Counted from the stretch's first letter, positions 1 to 8,360 are shown. The stretch: 12,499 nucleotides of DNA from Candidatus Gastranaerophilales bacterium (GCA_947630355.1 CANRHJ010000045.1:1-12499), one strand, 5' to 3'. Notes: generated by a model not told the origin, from the letters alone. Translations and numbers: made by a program.

Positions 1-1422
1 AAATTTTATAAAACAGAACCCAATATTCAAATATTTGCCGACGGCGAACACGTAGGTTTACCTGACGGTCAGATGGGAAATTCCGAAGTAGGACACTTAA
101 ATATAGGTGCAGGCAGGATTGTTTATCAGGAATTAACTAAGATTAATAAAGAAATTAAAGACGGAAGCTTCTTTAAAAACGAAAAGTTTTTAAATGCAGT
201 TGAACACGTAAAGAAAAATAATTCATCGCTCCACTTGTACGGTCTTGTATCAACAGGCGGAGTTCACAGCTCACTAGACCACATACTGGCTTTAATAGAA
301 TTTGCAAAACAGCAAGGGCTTAAAAAGGTATATTTTCACGCATTCTTAGACGGACGTGATACACCTCCTAAGAGTGCGGTTGAATTTTTGCAAAAAGTTG
401 AAGATAAATTAAAAACGGCGGGATTACCTCCTGTAGCATCAGTTTCAGGCAGATACTACGCTATGGATAGAGATAACCGCTGGGAAAGAATTGAAAAAGC
501 ATACAATATGCTTATCTTAGGCGAGGGCAATAAAGCAGAAAGTGCAGTTGAAGCGGTTAAGGCTTCTTACGAAAAAGGTGTAACCGATGAATTTGTTGAA
601 CCGACAGTTATTGATATTCCAAATTCACGCATAGAAGATAATGATGCTATAATTTTCTTTAACTTCCGTCCTGACCGTGCAAGAGAAATCTCAAAAGCAA
701 TAAACTTTGAAAACTTTGACGGCTTTAACCGCAAGGCGGTAAGGAAAAACATATACTATGTAACCTTTACGCAGTACGATGCAACATTTCCGTTCCCTGT
801 CGCATTTGAACCTCAAAAACTCACAAATATTTTAGGCGAAGTGTTGGATAAAAACGGAATAAAGCAGTTTAGAACGGCTGAGACCGAAAAATACGCTCAC
901 GTTACTTTCTTCTTTAACGGCGGAGTTGAAGCACCAAACAAATTAGAAACACGTGTTTTGGTTAACTCGCCGAAGGTTGCAACTTATGATTTGCAGCCTG
1001 AAATGAGCGCTCCTGAAGTATGCGAAAAAGTTCTAGGCGCTTTAGATAATGATGAATACGGGTTTATATTAGTTAACTTTGCAAACCCTGATATGGTAGG
1101 TCATACAGGGGTTATGGAAGCTGCTGTTAAAGCATGCGCTACAGTTGACACCTGTGTAGGCAAGATTGTTGAAAAGGCAAAACAAAAGGGTGTTGCCGTT
1201 GTATTAACAGCCGATCACGGAAACGCAGAATATATGGAAGATAAAACCACTCACGCTCCCTATACGGCACACACAACAAACCCTGTTCCGTTATTTGTTA
1301 TGAATGCGGGTGATATAAAACTTAAAGAAACAGGCGCATTGTGCGACATAGCACCGACCGTTCTTGATATAATGGGTATAGAAAAACCAAATGAAATGAG
1401 CGGAAATTCACTTATAAAATAA
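1..1422 (+). CDS. gpmI: 2,3-bisphosphoglycerate-independent phosphoglycerate mutase (5' truncated by window)
   Basis: Interconverts 3- and 2-phosphoglycerate in glycolysis and gluconeogenesis; a cytosolic Mn-dependent enzyme of the alkaline phosphatase superfamily. The frame is open from base 1, so the first ATG visible (73) is internal: it is the Met of MGNSEVGH, which carries the phosphoserine nucleophile (Ser62 in Geobacillus numbering). By that numbering about 35 N-terminal residues lie outside the window. Other family landmarks are visible in order: the His of SSLDH, DGRDTPP, GRYYAMDRDNRWER, NFRPDRAREI, TEKYAHVTFFFNGG, then the metal ligands in NPDMVGHTG, TADHGNAEYM and HTAHTTNPVP. These residues look intact, so the enzyme should be active. 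It is followed at once by a terminator and converges on the minus-strand SGNH gene, so it appears to be the last gene of its transcript. Confidence 0.97.
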   Translation, partial: KFYKTEPNIQIFADGEHVGLPDGQMGNSEVGHLNIGAGRIVYQELTKINKEIKDGSFFKNEKFLNAVEHVKKNNSSLHLYGLVSTGGVHSSLDHILALIEFAKQQGLKKVYFHAFLDGRDTPPKSAVEFLQKVEDKLKTAGLPPVASVSGRYYAMDRDNRWERIEKAYNMLILGEGNKAESAVEAVKASYEKGVTDEFVEPTVIDIPNSRIEDNDAIIFFNFRPDRAREISKAINFENFDGFNRKAVRKNIYYVTFTQYDATFPFPVAFEPQKLTNILGEVLDKNGIKQFRTAETEKYAHVTFFFNGGVEAPNKLETRVLVNSPKVATYDLQPEMSAPEVCEKVLGALDNDEYGFILVNFANPDMVGHTGVMEAAVKACATVDTCVGKIVEKAKQKGVAVVLTADHGNAEYMEDKTTHAPYTAHTTNPVPLFVMNAGDIKLKETGALCDIAPTVLDIMGIEKPNEMSGNSLIK

Positions 1423-1427
1423 ATTTT

Positions 1428-1450
1428 AAAGCCCCTTAAATGGGGCTTTT
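1428..1450. terminator. Bidirectional intrinsic terminator between gpmI and the SGNH gene
   Basis: AAAGCCCC (1428-1435) pairs with GGGGCTTT (1442-1449) around a 6-nt loop. T-rich sequence follows on the plus strand, and an A-rich flank supplies the U-tract on the minus strand. It lies 6 nt after the gpmI stop and 2 nt before the stop of the convergent gene, so it probably ends both transcripts. Confidence 0.9.
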
Positions 1451-1451
1451 A

Positions 1452-2402
1452 TTATAAATTTAATTCTTTTGCCAGAGCAGGTACTATATCTTGCCAAGCT
1501 TTTGCATTGGGATGAGTATCTCTGTTTGATATAAGATATTCCAATTCGTTTAAATCAACATTTAAAATATCTTTTGCTTTAATTACTATAATTCCTTCTT
1601 TTTCAAGTTCTTTAAAAATTTCATTATTGTCATTTTGATACAAAAATATTACAAATTTAATATCACCAAATCTGTTTTTAAGTTCTTTATATATTTCATC
1701 CATATACAATTTAAATAATTTTTTGTCATTTTTAAATATGCCCCAATCGTACAAGGTATATGTTATTTGTCTGATTATATATAATTTATTCAACCAAGCA
1801 GGCTGGTTATAGTACTGTAGTTCTGTATAATTATTTTTTGCTATAAATACGGGAACTCTATTTCGATAATTTGAATATAACCGTTTATAATGTTCACTCA
1901 TATTTGTATATATAAAGTACTCCGGTTTGCTATCTTTAGGTATTAATGTATATAAAACATCGGTATTTCTTAAAATATATAGTATTTCTCTGGGGGAACC
2001 GCCGGGTAGCCCCCAATTATATACACTCCTTTTTGTATAATTTGATAAAACAGAGTGAAAAGCTTCCTCATTTTTAAGACCAACACCATATGTAAATGAA
2101 CAACCGGCTATAATAATATCTCTTTTTTTATGTTTGTTTTTTGAATCAACTGAAGATTTATAAATTGCAGGTTCGCGAAATCCATATGGGGGAGGGGAAA
2201 AATATATCAAATTAAATTTTGAAAAATAATTCACGATATTACGTTCTATTAATCCATTAATTAGTTCTAACTTATTTCCTGCAGTATGTCCAGAAAAAAT
2301 AAAATCATTCTTTAAAGCGTTAAGAATACAACCAATTTCAAGTAATATAAATATAAATAAGCATACAATTATGTTTATAATAATTAGTTTAAATTTTTTC
2401 AT
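1452..2402 (-). CDS. Membrane-anchored SGNH/GDSL-hydrolase-like protein
   Basis: A 316-residue protein of unproven substrate. Residues 6-28 form one hydrophobic segment after MKKFK, read as an N-terminal signal anchor that leaves the rest outside the membrane. GCSFTYG (100-106) matches the first block of SGNH hydrolases, with Ser102 as likely nucleophile (Cys replaces the usual Asp before it). NWGLPGGSPRE (129-139) sits where the Gly/Asn oxyanion blocks fall. EYFIYTNMSEHYKR (161-174) resembles the strand plus His-Arg element of large uncharacterised SGNH proteins. RDTHPNAKAW (294-303) supplies the Asp295/His297 pair. Families of this type include carbohydrate and cell-envelope O-acyl esterases, so an envelope-modifying esterase is a reasonable guess only. 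The ATG at 2402 is preceded by a weak AAAGAA ribosome site. It is a single-gene unit, divergent from valS and convergent with gpmI. Confidence 0.7.
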   Translation of the reverse strand: MKKFKLIIINIIVCLFIFILLEIGCILNALKNDFIFSGHTAGNKLELINGLIERNIVNYFSKFNLIYFSPPPYGFREPAIYKSSVDSKNKHKKRDIIIAGCSFTYGVGLKNEEAFHSVLSNYTKRSVYNWGLPGGSPREILYILRNTDVLYTLIPKDSKPEYFIYTNMSEHYKRLYSNYRNRVPVFIAKNNYTELQYYNQPAWLNKLYIIRQITYTLYDWGIFKNDKKLFKLYMDEIYKELKNRFGDIKFVIFLYQNDNNEIFKELEKEGIIVIKAKDILNVDLNELEYLISNRDTHPNAKAWQDIVPALAKELNL

Positions 2403-2440
2403 ATAATTCTTTAAGTTTAAAATTTATATCGTATGATATT

Positions 2441-2469
2441 ATTATAATAAAGTTAATATTAAAAGGCAA
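2441..2469 (-). promoter_or_regulatory. Promoter of the SGNH gene
   Basis: On the minus strand, TTGCCT (2469-2464) is followed after 17 bp by a perfect TATAAT (2446-2441). Transcription would start near 2434 and give a leader of about 32 nt. Confidence 0.6.
2443..2466 (+). promoter_or_regulatory. Putative valS -10 element and ribosome-binding site
   Basis: TATAAT at 2443-2448 on the plus strand overlaps the minus-strand -10 of the divergent gene by four bases, so the two promoters should compete for polymerase. No convincing -35 hexamer is seen at the right distance. AAAAGG (2461-2466) lies 7 nt before the valS ATG and is its Shine-Dalgarno sequence. The implied leader is short, and no T-box could fit between promoter and gene. 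Confidence 0.45.
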
Positions 2470-2473
2470 TTAA

Positions 2474-5119
2474 ATGAATTTGACAAAGATAGAAGATTTA
2501 CCGACAGTATATAGTGCAAAAGAAACCGAAGAAGCAATTTATAAATTCTGGGAAGATAATGAATGCTTTAAGGCTAATGCAAAAAGCGAGAAAGAACCTT
2601 ATTCGATAGTAATACCGCCGCCGAATGTTACGGGTGTATTACACATGGGGCACGCTCTTGACGGTACTTTGCAGGATATTTTAGTAAGATATCACAGAAT
2701 GTCGGGGTATGAAACTCTTTGGATGCCCGGTACAGACCATGCCGGAATTGCGACACAAAATGTTGTAGAAAAGAAATTAAGGCAGGAAGGCAAAACCCGA
2801 TTTGATTTAGGCAGAGAAAAATTTGTAGAACTCACTTGGGAATGGGCAAACGAACACAAAAGCGCAATTTTAAATCAATTTAAAAGACTAGGGGCATCAT
2901 TTGACCGTTCAAGGGAAAGATTTACTCTTGATAAAGGCTGTTCTGATGCTGTTAAAGAAGTTTTTGTTAAACTCTATGAGAAAAATTTAATTTATAAAGG
3001 TGCATATATTGTTAACTGGTGCCCCAGATGCCAGAGCGCAATATCCGATATTGAAACGGATTATGAAACCGAAAAAAGTAATCTTTGGGAAATAAGTTAC
3101 TCGCTTAAAGATGAGCCGGGTGCAATCGTTGTTGCAACAACAAGACCCGAAACAATCTTTGGTGATGCGGCTGTTGCAGTTAACCCAAATGACTATAAAT
3201 ACAAAGATTTGATAGGAAAAACTGTTCTAATTCCTTTAACGGGGAGGGAAATTCCCATTATTGCAGATGACTATGTCGATAAATCTTTCGGAACAGGCGC
3301 GTTGAAAATCACGCCCGCACATGACCCCAATGATTACGAAGTCGGTAAACGCCACAATTTAAAACCGATTTGGGTTATTGATGAAGAAGGTAAGATGAAA
3401 CATTGTGCGGAAGTTCATCCTGATATACAGGGTTTAACAAGGGAAGAAGCACGTAAAAAGACTGTTGAGCTTTTACAATATAATAACAGTTTGGTTCGTA
3501 TCGTACCTATTGAACACAATGTAGGTAAATGCCAAAGATGTAATACTACAATTGAACCGTTATTGTCGGAACAATGGTTTGTCAGAATGGAACCGCTGGC
3601 GAAAGCTGCAATTGAAGCGGTTGAATCTGGAAAAATAAAATTTGTACCCGAACGCTGGACAAAAAACTATTTGGGATGGATGACAAATATCCGCGATTGG
3701 TGTATTTCCCGTCAATTATGGTGGGGACATCAAATACCCGCATACTATAACAACGAAACCGGAGAAATGGTTGTTGCCAAAGAAAATCCTGACACGAGTA
3801 AATATACTCAAGATTCTGATGTTTTAGATACTTGGTTTTCATCGGGTTTATGGCCGTTTTCTACAATGGGCTGGCCCAATACCGATGCGGAGGACTTTAA
3901 AAAATTCTACCCGACTTCAACTCTTGTAACAGGGTTTGATATTATTTTCTTCTGGGTTGCAAGAATGATTACAATGGGCGAAGAATTTACAAAAAAAGCT
4001 CCTTTCTCAACCGTTTATATTCACGGATTAATTCGTGATGAAAACGGGCAAAAAATGTCAAAATCAAAAGGTAATACAATTGACCCCGTCGGAATTATCG
4101 ACAAATACGGCTGTGATGCACTAAGGTTTACTTTGACATCCCTTTGCACATACGGCGGTCAGGATATTAAAATCAGTGACGAAAAATTTGAATACGGAAG
4201 AAACTTCGCAAATAAAATCTGGAATGCTTCAAGATTTGTTTTGATGAACCTTAACGGCGTTGATAATAAAGAAATTGATTTTGACAGCCTTACTTTGGCG
4301 GATAAATGGATTTTAAACAAACTTAATGAAACCGCTAAAGAAACAAACGAAAATATTAAAGACTACAGAATAGGCGAAATGGCGCATACTTTGTATGATT
4401 TCTTCTGGAACTCATACTGCGATTGGTATGTGGAAATAGCCAAAATTCAGCTTCAGGATGAAAATTTAAAACTCAATACACAAAGAGTTTTAAGATATGT
4501 TCTTGATATGACATTAAGACTTTTACACCCTGTTATGCCTCATATAACGGAGTCTATTTGGCAGCTGTTACCTAAAAATACGGATGTAAAGGCTATTATG
4601 CTTTCAAAATATCCCGTGTATGAACAAAATCTTGTATTCACACAAGAAAATACTCAAATGGAACTTGTATTTGAAACAATTAAATCTTTAAGAAACGTAC
4701 GTCAAAGCTTTAATATACCAGTTTCAACAAAAATAAATATTGAAATACTTGCTGCAAGCGGAGAAGAAGAAATATTTAAAAAGGTTGAAGCTTACATTCA
4801 CCGTTTGGCAAGAGTTGAAGGTATAAAGTATGTTGATGAAGGACATAAAACGGAAAAACAATCGGCATCTGCCGTTGTAAGCAATTCTAAAATAATTATT
4901 CCGCTTGCGGGCTTGATTGATTTGAATGAAGAAATTAAACGTCAAAATAAAAAACTTGATAAACTTATAGCTGAAAAGAACAGTCTGCTAGCAAGAGTCA
5001 ATAATGAAAAGTTTATGAACAACGCAAAACCTGAACTTATTGAACAAACAAAATCAAGAATAGAAGAAATTATAATTCAAGAAAAAGCAGTTAACGAACT
5101 TATTAACTCATTAAAATAA
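2474..5119 (+). CDS. valS: Valyl-tRNA synthetase
   Basis: Charges tRNA-Val with valine in the cytosol; a class Ia synthetase. At 881 residues it has the normal bacterial length. Domains in order: the catalytic Rossmann fold with PPPNVTG and the HIGH signature as HMGH (57-60); a zinc-binding insertion with CPRC (183-186) and CQRC (353-356); the CP1 editing domain, marked by TTRPETIFGDAAVAV and GTGALKITPAHDPND, which clears mischarged threonine; DTWFSSGLWPFSTMGWP; the KMSKS loop (527-531); the anticodon-binding helical domain; and a Lys/Glu-rich C-terminal coiled coil (about 812-881) that contacts the tRNA. All signatures are intact. The ATG start is supported by the AAAAGG site and by the N-terminal start of homology. 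The next gene has its own promoter. Confidence 0.98.
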   Translation: MNLTKIEDLPTVYSAKETEEAIYKFWEDNECFKANAKSEKEPYSIVIPPPNVTGVLHMGHALDGTLQDILVRYHRMSGYETLWMPGTDHAGIATQNVVEKKLRQEGKTRFDLGREKFVELTWEWANEHKSAILNQFKRLGASFDRSRERFTLDKGCSDAVKEVFVKLYEKNLIYKGAYIVNWCPRCQSAISDIETDYETEKSNLWEISYSLKDEPGAIVVATTRPETIFGDAAVAVNPNDYKYKDLIGKTVLIPLTGREIPIIADDYVDKSFGTGALKITPAHDPNDYEVGKRHNLKPIWVIDEEGKMKHCAEVHPDIQGLTREEARKKTVELLQYNNSLVRIVPIEHNVGKCQRCNTTIEPLLSEQWFVRMEPLAKAAIEAVESGKIKFVPERWTKNYLGWMTNIRDWCISRQLWWGHQIPAYYNNETGEMVVAKENPDTSKYTQDSDVLDTWFSSGLWPFSTMGWPNTDAEDFKKFYPTSTLVTGFDIIFFWVARMITMGEEFTKKAPFSTVYIHGLIRDENGQKMSKSKGNTIDPVGIIDKYGCDALRFTLTSLCTYGGQDIKISDEKFEYGRNFANKIWNASRFVLMNLNGVDNKEIDFDSLTLADKWILNKLNETAKETNENIKDYRIGEMAHTLYDFFWNSYCDWYVEIAKIQLQDENLKLNTQRVLRYVLDMTLRLLHPVMPHITESIWQLLPKNTDVKAIMLSKYPVYEQNLVFTQENTQMELVFETIKSLRNVRQSFNIPVSTKINIEILAASGEEEIFKKVEAYIHRLARVEGIKYVDEGHKTEKQSASAVVSNSKIIIPLAGLIDLNEEIKRQNKKLDKLIAEKNSLLARVNNEKFMNNAKPELIEQTKSRIEEIIIQEKAVNELINSLK

Positions 5120-5146
5120 ACTTATCAATTTTTGTTTTTCTTTTTA

Positions 5147-5175
5147 TTGAAAATTTTGAAAAAAATTGGTATATT
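5147..5175 (+). promoter_or_regulatory. Promoter of the DHH phosphoesterase gene
   Basis: TTGAAA (5147-5152) is followed after 17 bp by TATATT (5170-5175). The start of transcription would be near 5182, about 25 nt before the preferred ATG at 5207. No terminator is seen between valS and this promoter, so read-through from valS is also possible. Confidence 0.65.
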
Positions 5176-5206
5176 ATTCTTGGTTAGTTGTTGAGTGAGG
5201 ATTAAT

Positions 5207-6139
5207 ATGAGTAAAACATATACATTATATACAAGATCAAACTTTGACGGTTTGGTCTGCGCGGTTTTATTAAAAGAAATAGGCCTTATAGAAGATGTTA
5301 TATTTGTGCATCCGAAAGATGTACAAGACGGTAAAATACACTTGACCGAAAATGATATAACGGCAAGTCTTCCGTATTCCAGCGGTGTTTATATGGCATT
5401 TGACCATCATTCAAGCGAATCAGTCAGAACGAAAAATGTAAGAGAAAACTATATAATAGAACCAACGGCACCGTCCAGCGCAAGAATTATCTATGAGTAT
5501 TTCGGCGGAGAGAATAAGTTTTCAAATAATCTGTATGATTTAATGGAAGCCGTAGACAGAGCCGATTGCACAAGTTTTACTGAAGAAGACGTCTTAAATC
5601 CTTCCGGCTGGGTTCTTCTTAACTACCTTATGGACCCGAGAACTGGTCTGGGACGTTTCAGACACTTTAATATCTCAAACTACAATTTGATGTTAAAGCT
5701 TGTTGATTTATGCGCCGAAAAATCTATTGAAGAAATTATGCATGATTCTGATGTTGTTGAAAGAGTTGAACTGTACTTTAAAGAACAGGATGCTTTTAAA
5801 GAGCAGATTAAAAGATGCACGAATATCGACGGTAAAATCGCTCTTCTTAATTTGCAAAATGAAGAAATTATTCACGTAGGTAACAGATTTATGATTTATG
5901 CATTATTCCCGGAATGTAATATATCAATACACAAATTTGCCGGTAAAATGAATCAAAATACCGTATTTGCAGTAGGAAAATCAATCATTAACAGGTCATG
6001 CCCGATAGATGTCGGAGCGTTGATGTATGAATACGACGGCGGTGGCCATATGAATGCGGGAACTTGCCAAATAGATAATGATAAAGCAGACGAAACACTT
6101 AATAAACTTATTAATCAAATAAAAGAATTAGATCCGTAA
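5207..6139 (+). CDS. DHH-family phosphoesterase
   Basis: A 310-residue member of the DHH/DHHA1 superfamily (RecJ, NrnA, PpaC, exopolyphosphatase-related enzymes), which hydrolyse phosphodiester or phosphoanhydride bonds using two metal ions. The family motif FDHH is at 65-68, a further acidic motif EAVDRAD is at 114-120, and the C-terminal DHHA1 substrate-binding domain shows GALMYEYDGGGHMNAG (270-285). Motif I reads RSNFDGLVCA (10-19); it keeps one Asp but has Arg and Asn where H-x-D is commoner, so metal binding may be altered. The exact substrate (oligonucleotide, cyclic dinucleotide, polyphosphate) cannot be told from sequence. I chose ATG 5207 because TGAGG (5196-5200) lies 6 nt before it; an in-frame GTG at 5195 sits inside that site and has none of its own. 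Confidence 0.85.
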   Translation: MSKTYTLYTRSNFDGLVCAVLLKEIGLIEDVIFVHPKDVQDGKIHLTENDITASLPYSSGVYMAFDHHSSESVRTKNVRENYIIEPTAPSSARIIYEYFGGENKFSNNLYDLMEAVDRADCTSFTEEDVLNPSGWVLLNYLMDPRTGLGRFRHFNISNYNLMLKLVDLCAEKSIEEIMHDSDVVERVELYFKEQDAFKEQIKRCTNIDGKIALLNLQNEEIIHVGNRFMIYALFPECNISIHKFAGKMNQNTVFAVGKSIINRSCPIDVGALMYEYDGGGHMNAGTCQIDNDKADETLNKLINQIKELDP

Positions 6140-6140
6140 A

Positions 6141-6167
6141 AAAGAGCCCTACTCGGGCTCTTTTTTT
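6141..6167. terminator. Bidirectional intrinsic terminator
   Basis: AAAGAGCCC (6141-6149) pairs with GGGCTCTTT (6155-6163) around TACTC, with a run of seven T's on the plus strand and six A's on the other side. It starts 2 nt after the DHH-gene stop. Its right flank overlaps the stop codon of the convergent zinc-ribbon gene (6166-6168), so it likely serves both. Confidence 0.92.
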
Positions 6168-6543
6168 ATACGCTCATGCCCAGCAGCTTTGTTTCTTTGT
6201 TTAATTTATCATCTTTTTCTACCCATATTTGCCGTATATTACAACTTTGATGCGATATGACAACTTTTTTACAAACAGCATAGTTTATATCAATAAAATT
6301 AATTTTATCAAGTTCTTCAATATGAAAATCCGATGCGCCGCAATTCGGACAAAATTTTGTATCCGGTTTGATTTCATCATATTCCGTATGTGATTTCCTT
6401 TTTATGTTGCAGCAGCTGCATCTCACCAAATACCACTTGTTCCTGACTAAAGCTCCGCAATCGGGACAGTATGCCTCATCTGATTCCGCACCGACATTTC
6501 TGTGTTTACACTCATGTTTGTGTTTAAAAAACTCAAATATCAT
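6166..6543 (-). CDS. Small double zinc-ribbon protein of unknown function
   Basis: A 125-residue protein that I do not recognise by name. Two zinc-ribbon units are visible: the first uses Cys12/His14 or nearby His residues with CPDCG (26-30), the second CSCC (42-45) with CPNCG (65-69). Two more cysteines (91, 101) lie in the C-terminal part. No signal peptide or membrane segment is seen, so it should be cytosolic. Zinc ribbons of this kind bind nucleic acids or proteins; nothing here decides which. It is a monocistronic unit. The ATG has no Shine-Dalgarno at a workable distance, but a strong promoter lies so close that the transcript probably begins at the ATG itself. No other in-frame start precedes the cysteine clusters. 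Confidence 0.7.
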   Translation of the reverse strand: MIFEFFKHKHECKHRNVGAESDEAYCPDCGALVRNKWYLVRCSCCNIKRKSHTEYDEIKPDTKFCPNCGASDFHIEELDKINFIDINYAVCKKVVISHQSCNIRQIWVEKDDKLNKETKLLGMSV

Positions 6544-6549
6544 ACTTCA

Positions 6550-6577
6550 TTTATAAGTATATTTTCCGCTTTGTCAA
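6550..6577 (-). promoter_or_regulatory. Promoter giving a probable leaderless mRNA
   Basis: On the minus strand a consensus TTGACA (6577-6572), a 16-bp spacer and TATAAA (6555-6550) lie just before the zinc-ribbon gene. The start of transcription expected about 7 nt after the -10 falls on the A of the ATG at 6543. Confidence 0.6.
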
Positions 6578-6628
6578 TTTTTTTTAAAATATTTTTGCAA
6601 AATCGGGAAATACTTAAATTCGGCTGTG

Positions 6629-6637
6629 TGATATAAT
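6629..6637 (+). promoter_or_regulatory. Extended -10 promoter of the ADH-bioG operon
   Basis: TG-A-TATAAT, an extended -10 element, has a consensus hexamer at 6632-6637; the sequence 17 bp upstream is a poor -35. The start would be near 6644, giving a leader of about 25 nt that carries AAGGAG (6657-6662). The same nine bases recur before the pilin gene (8497-8505) and at 9840-9848. Confidence 0.6.
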
Positions 6638-6668
6638 ATTTACAATATAACCACATAAGGAGAGAACT

Positions 6669-7703
6669 TTGTTAGCCTGCATTTATAAAAAACATGGTGT
6701 TTTTGAACTCACGGAAAAACCTAAACCTCAAATTATTAACCCAAAAGATGCAATAGTTAAAATTACAATGAGCAGTATCTGCACAAGTGACCTGCATATC
6801 AAACACGGCTCTGTACCTAAAGCCGTTACGGGGATTACAGTCGGGCATGAAATGACAGGTATTGTTGAAGAAACGGGAACGGACGTTAAAAAGTTTAAAA
6901 AAGGCGACAGAGTAACGGTTAATGTGGAAACATTTTGCGGAGAATGTTTTTTCTGCCAAAACGATTTTGTAAATAACTGTACGGATGAAAACGGAGGCTG
7001 GGCGTTAGGCTGCCGTATTGATGGCGGTCAAGCGGAATATGTAAGAGTCCCTTATGCGGAACAAGGTTTAAATAAAATTCCGGACTCCGTTTCAGATGAA
7101 CAGGCTCTTTTTACGGGCGATATCTTAGCTACAGGCTATTGGGCAGCTAAAATTTCCGAAATAAAAGAAACCGATACCGTACTAATTATAGGAGCAGGAC
7201 CGACGGGAATTTGCACCTTGATTTGCACAATGTTGAAAAATCCAAGAAAAATTATTGTCTGCGAAAAAAATGAAACCAGAAGAAACTTTATAAAAAGTCA
7301 CTACCCCTCTGTTATTGTCGCAAACCCCGAAAATTGCCTTGAAACAGTCATAAAGAAAAGCGAAAACGGGGGCGCTGATGTAGTAATAGAAGTTGCAGGG
7401 AGTGAAGACTCTTTTAAAACAGCTTGGCAATCTGCAAGACCTAATGCAATCGTAACCATCGCAGCACTTTACGATAAACCGATGATTTTACCGCTGCCTG
7501 ATATGTACGGCAAAAATCTTATCTTTAAAACCGGCGGAGTGGATGCATGTGACTGCGATGAAATACTATCTTTAATTGAACGGGGGAAAATTGATACTAC
7601 TGCATTAATTACTCATAAATTTCCGCTTAAGGATATTCAAAAGGCATACGAAATATTCGAAAATAAACTTGATAACGTCATAAAAATAGCAATCGTGAAT
7701 TGA
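6669..7703 (+). CDS. Zinc-dependent medium-chain alcohol/polyol dehydrogenase
   Basis: A 344-residue member of the MDR superfamily, which oxidises an alcohol or polyol with NAD(P). Catalytic zinc ligands are Cys38 (CTSD) and His60-Glu61 (GHE). The structural zinc lobe is complete with Cys90, 93, 96 and 104. The Rossmann fold carries GAGPTG (175-180), and Glu199 lies at the end of the second strand, which favours NAD over NADP. The substrate cannot be told; the layout resembles sorbitol/threonine-type and secondary alcohol dehydrogenases. The start is a TTG: AAGGAG (6657-6662) lies 6 nt before it, the N-terminus MLACIYKKHGVFELTE fits the family, and the next in-frame Met (34) would delete the first strands. 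It is the first gene of an operon with bioG, 9 nt downstream. Confidence 0.9.
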   Translation: MLACIYKKHGVFELTEKPKPQIINPKDAIVKITMSSICTSDLHIKHGSVPKAVTGITVGHEMTGIVEETGTDVKKFKKGDRVTVNVETFCGECFFCQNDFVNNCTDENGGWALGCRIDGGQAEYVRVPYAEQGLNKIPDSVSDEQALFTGDILATGYWAAKISEIKETDTVLIIGAGPTGICTLICTMLKNPRKIIVCEKNETRRNFIKSHYPSVIVANPENCLETVIKKSENGGADVVIEVAGSEDSFKTAWQSARPNAIVTIAALYDKPMILPLPDMYGKNLIFKTGGVDACDCDEILSLIERGKIDTTALITHKFPLKDIQKAYEIFENKLDNVIKIAIVN

Positions 7704-7712
7704 GGATTATAT

Positions 7713-8360
7713 ATGAAACAGTATTTTATAAATAAAAATTCGGATAATTTATTATTGTTTTTTACGGGCTGGGGCTGTGATGAATATGAATTTGAGCACC
7801 TTAAATCCGAGTCCGATGTTTTACTTTTATATGATTATTCGGATTTAAACTTGGATTTTGATTTTTCAAAATATAAGAAAATTAATTTAATTGCTTTTTC
7901 AGCCGGAGTTTTTGCCACATCAATTTTTAATTTCAGAAACTTTAATATAAGTAAAATTGATAAAAAAATTGCACTGGACGGAAATCCTTATTTATTTGAC
8001 GAGTATTTCGGACTTTCAAAAGAAATGCAGAAAATACTTTATAGCGTAAATGAAACGAATGCGGACGAATTTGCACTAAACTTTTTGATAAAAACAGATG
8101 AAGAGCGGAAAAACTTTCGGCATTCAAAAAGAACGACACAAAGCTGCGTAAGGGAACTTGACTGTTTAAAAGAGCTGTATATAACAAATAAACAAAATAT
8201 TAAAGATATATATGACATGGCAATATTTGGCGAAGATGACTCGATTTTCAATATTTCCGCCCAAAAAGAATTTTATAAAAACAGACTGCATTTTGTAAAA
8301 AATGCACGTCATAATATATTTTTTAGAATAAAAAATTACAAACAATTGTTTGACTTTTAA
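7713..8360 (+). CDS. bioG: Pimeloyl-[acyl-carrier protein] methyl ester esterase BioG
   Basis: BioG (DUF452, alpha/beta hydrolase) removes the methyl group that BioC adds, ending pimeloyl-ACP assembly at the start of biotin synthesis; it plays the role of E. coli BioH. At 215 residues it has the family length. Visible landmarks: LLLFFTGWGCDE (13-24), DVLLLYDYSDL (35-45), the nucleophile elbow AFSAG with Ser63, ALDGNPYLFDEYFG (the ING-PYPIDD motif of the family), GEDDS with the probable acid Asp175/176, and ARHN with His200. The spacing of Ser63 and His200 agrees with what I recall of the Haemophilus enzyme (Ser65, His200). GAGGAT (7702-7707), which overlaps the stop of the upstream dehydrogenase, is the ribosome site and implies coupling. 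No bioC, bioF, bioA, bioD or bioB is in the window. Confidence 0.88.
   Translation: MKQYFINKNSDNLLLFFTGWGCDEYEFEHLKSESDVLLLYDYSDLNLDFDFSKYKKINLIAFSAGVFATSIFNFRNFNISKIDKKIALDGNPYLFDEYFGLSKEMQKILYSVNETNADEFALNFLIKTDEERKNFRHSKRTTQSCVRELDCLKELYITNKQNIKDIYDMAIFGEDDSIFNISAQKEFYKNRLHFVKNARHNIFFRIKNYKQLFDF

Noticed and set aside
2403..2473. Possible T-box or other aminoacyl-tRNA-sensing leader before valS
   Set aside because: The whole intergenic region is 71 nt, too short, and has no T-box sequence or terminator hairpin.
3582..3842. Antisense open frame inside valS (also 4724-4945)
   Set aside because: Fully overlaps a well-conserved enzyme, has no ribosome site, and its composition is that of reversed valS codons.
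5195..5206. In-frame GTG that would add four residues (MRIN) to the DHH protein
   Set aside because: The GTG is part of the Shine-Dalgarno TGAGG for ATG 5207 and has no ribosome site of its own.
6672..8251. Several antisense frames within the dehydrogenase and bioG genes
   Set aside because: They mirror conserved coding sequence, lack start signals, and two of them overlap each other in different frames.
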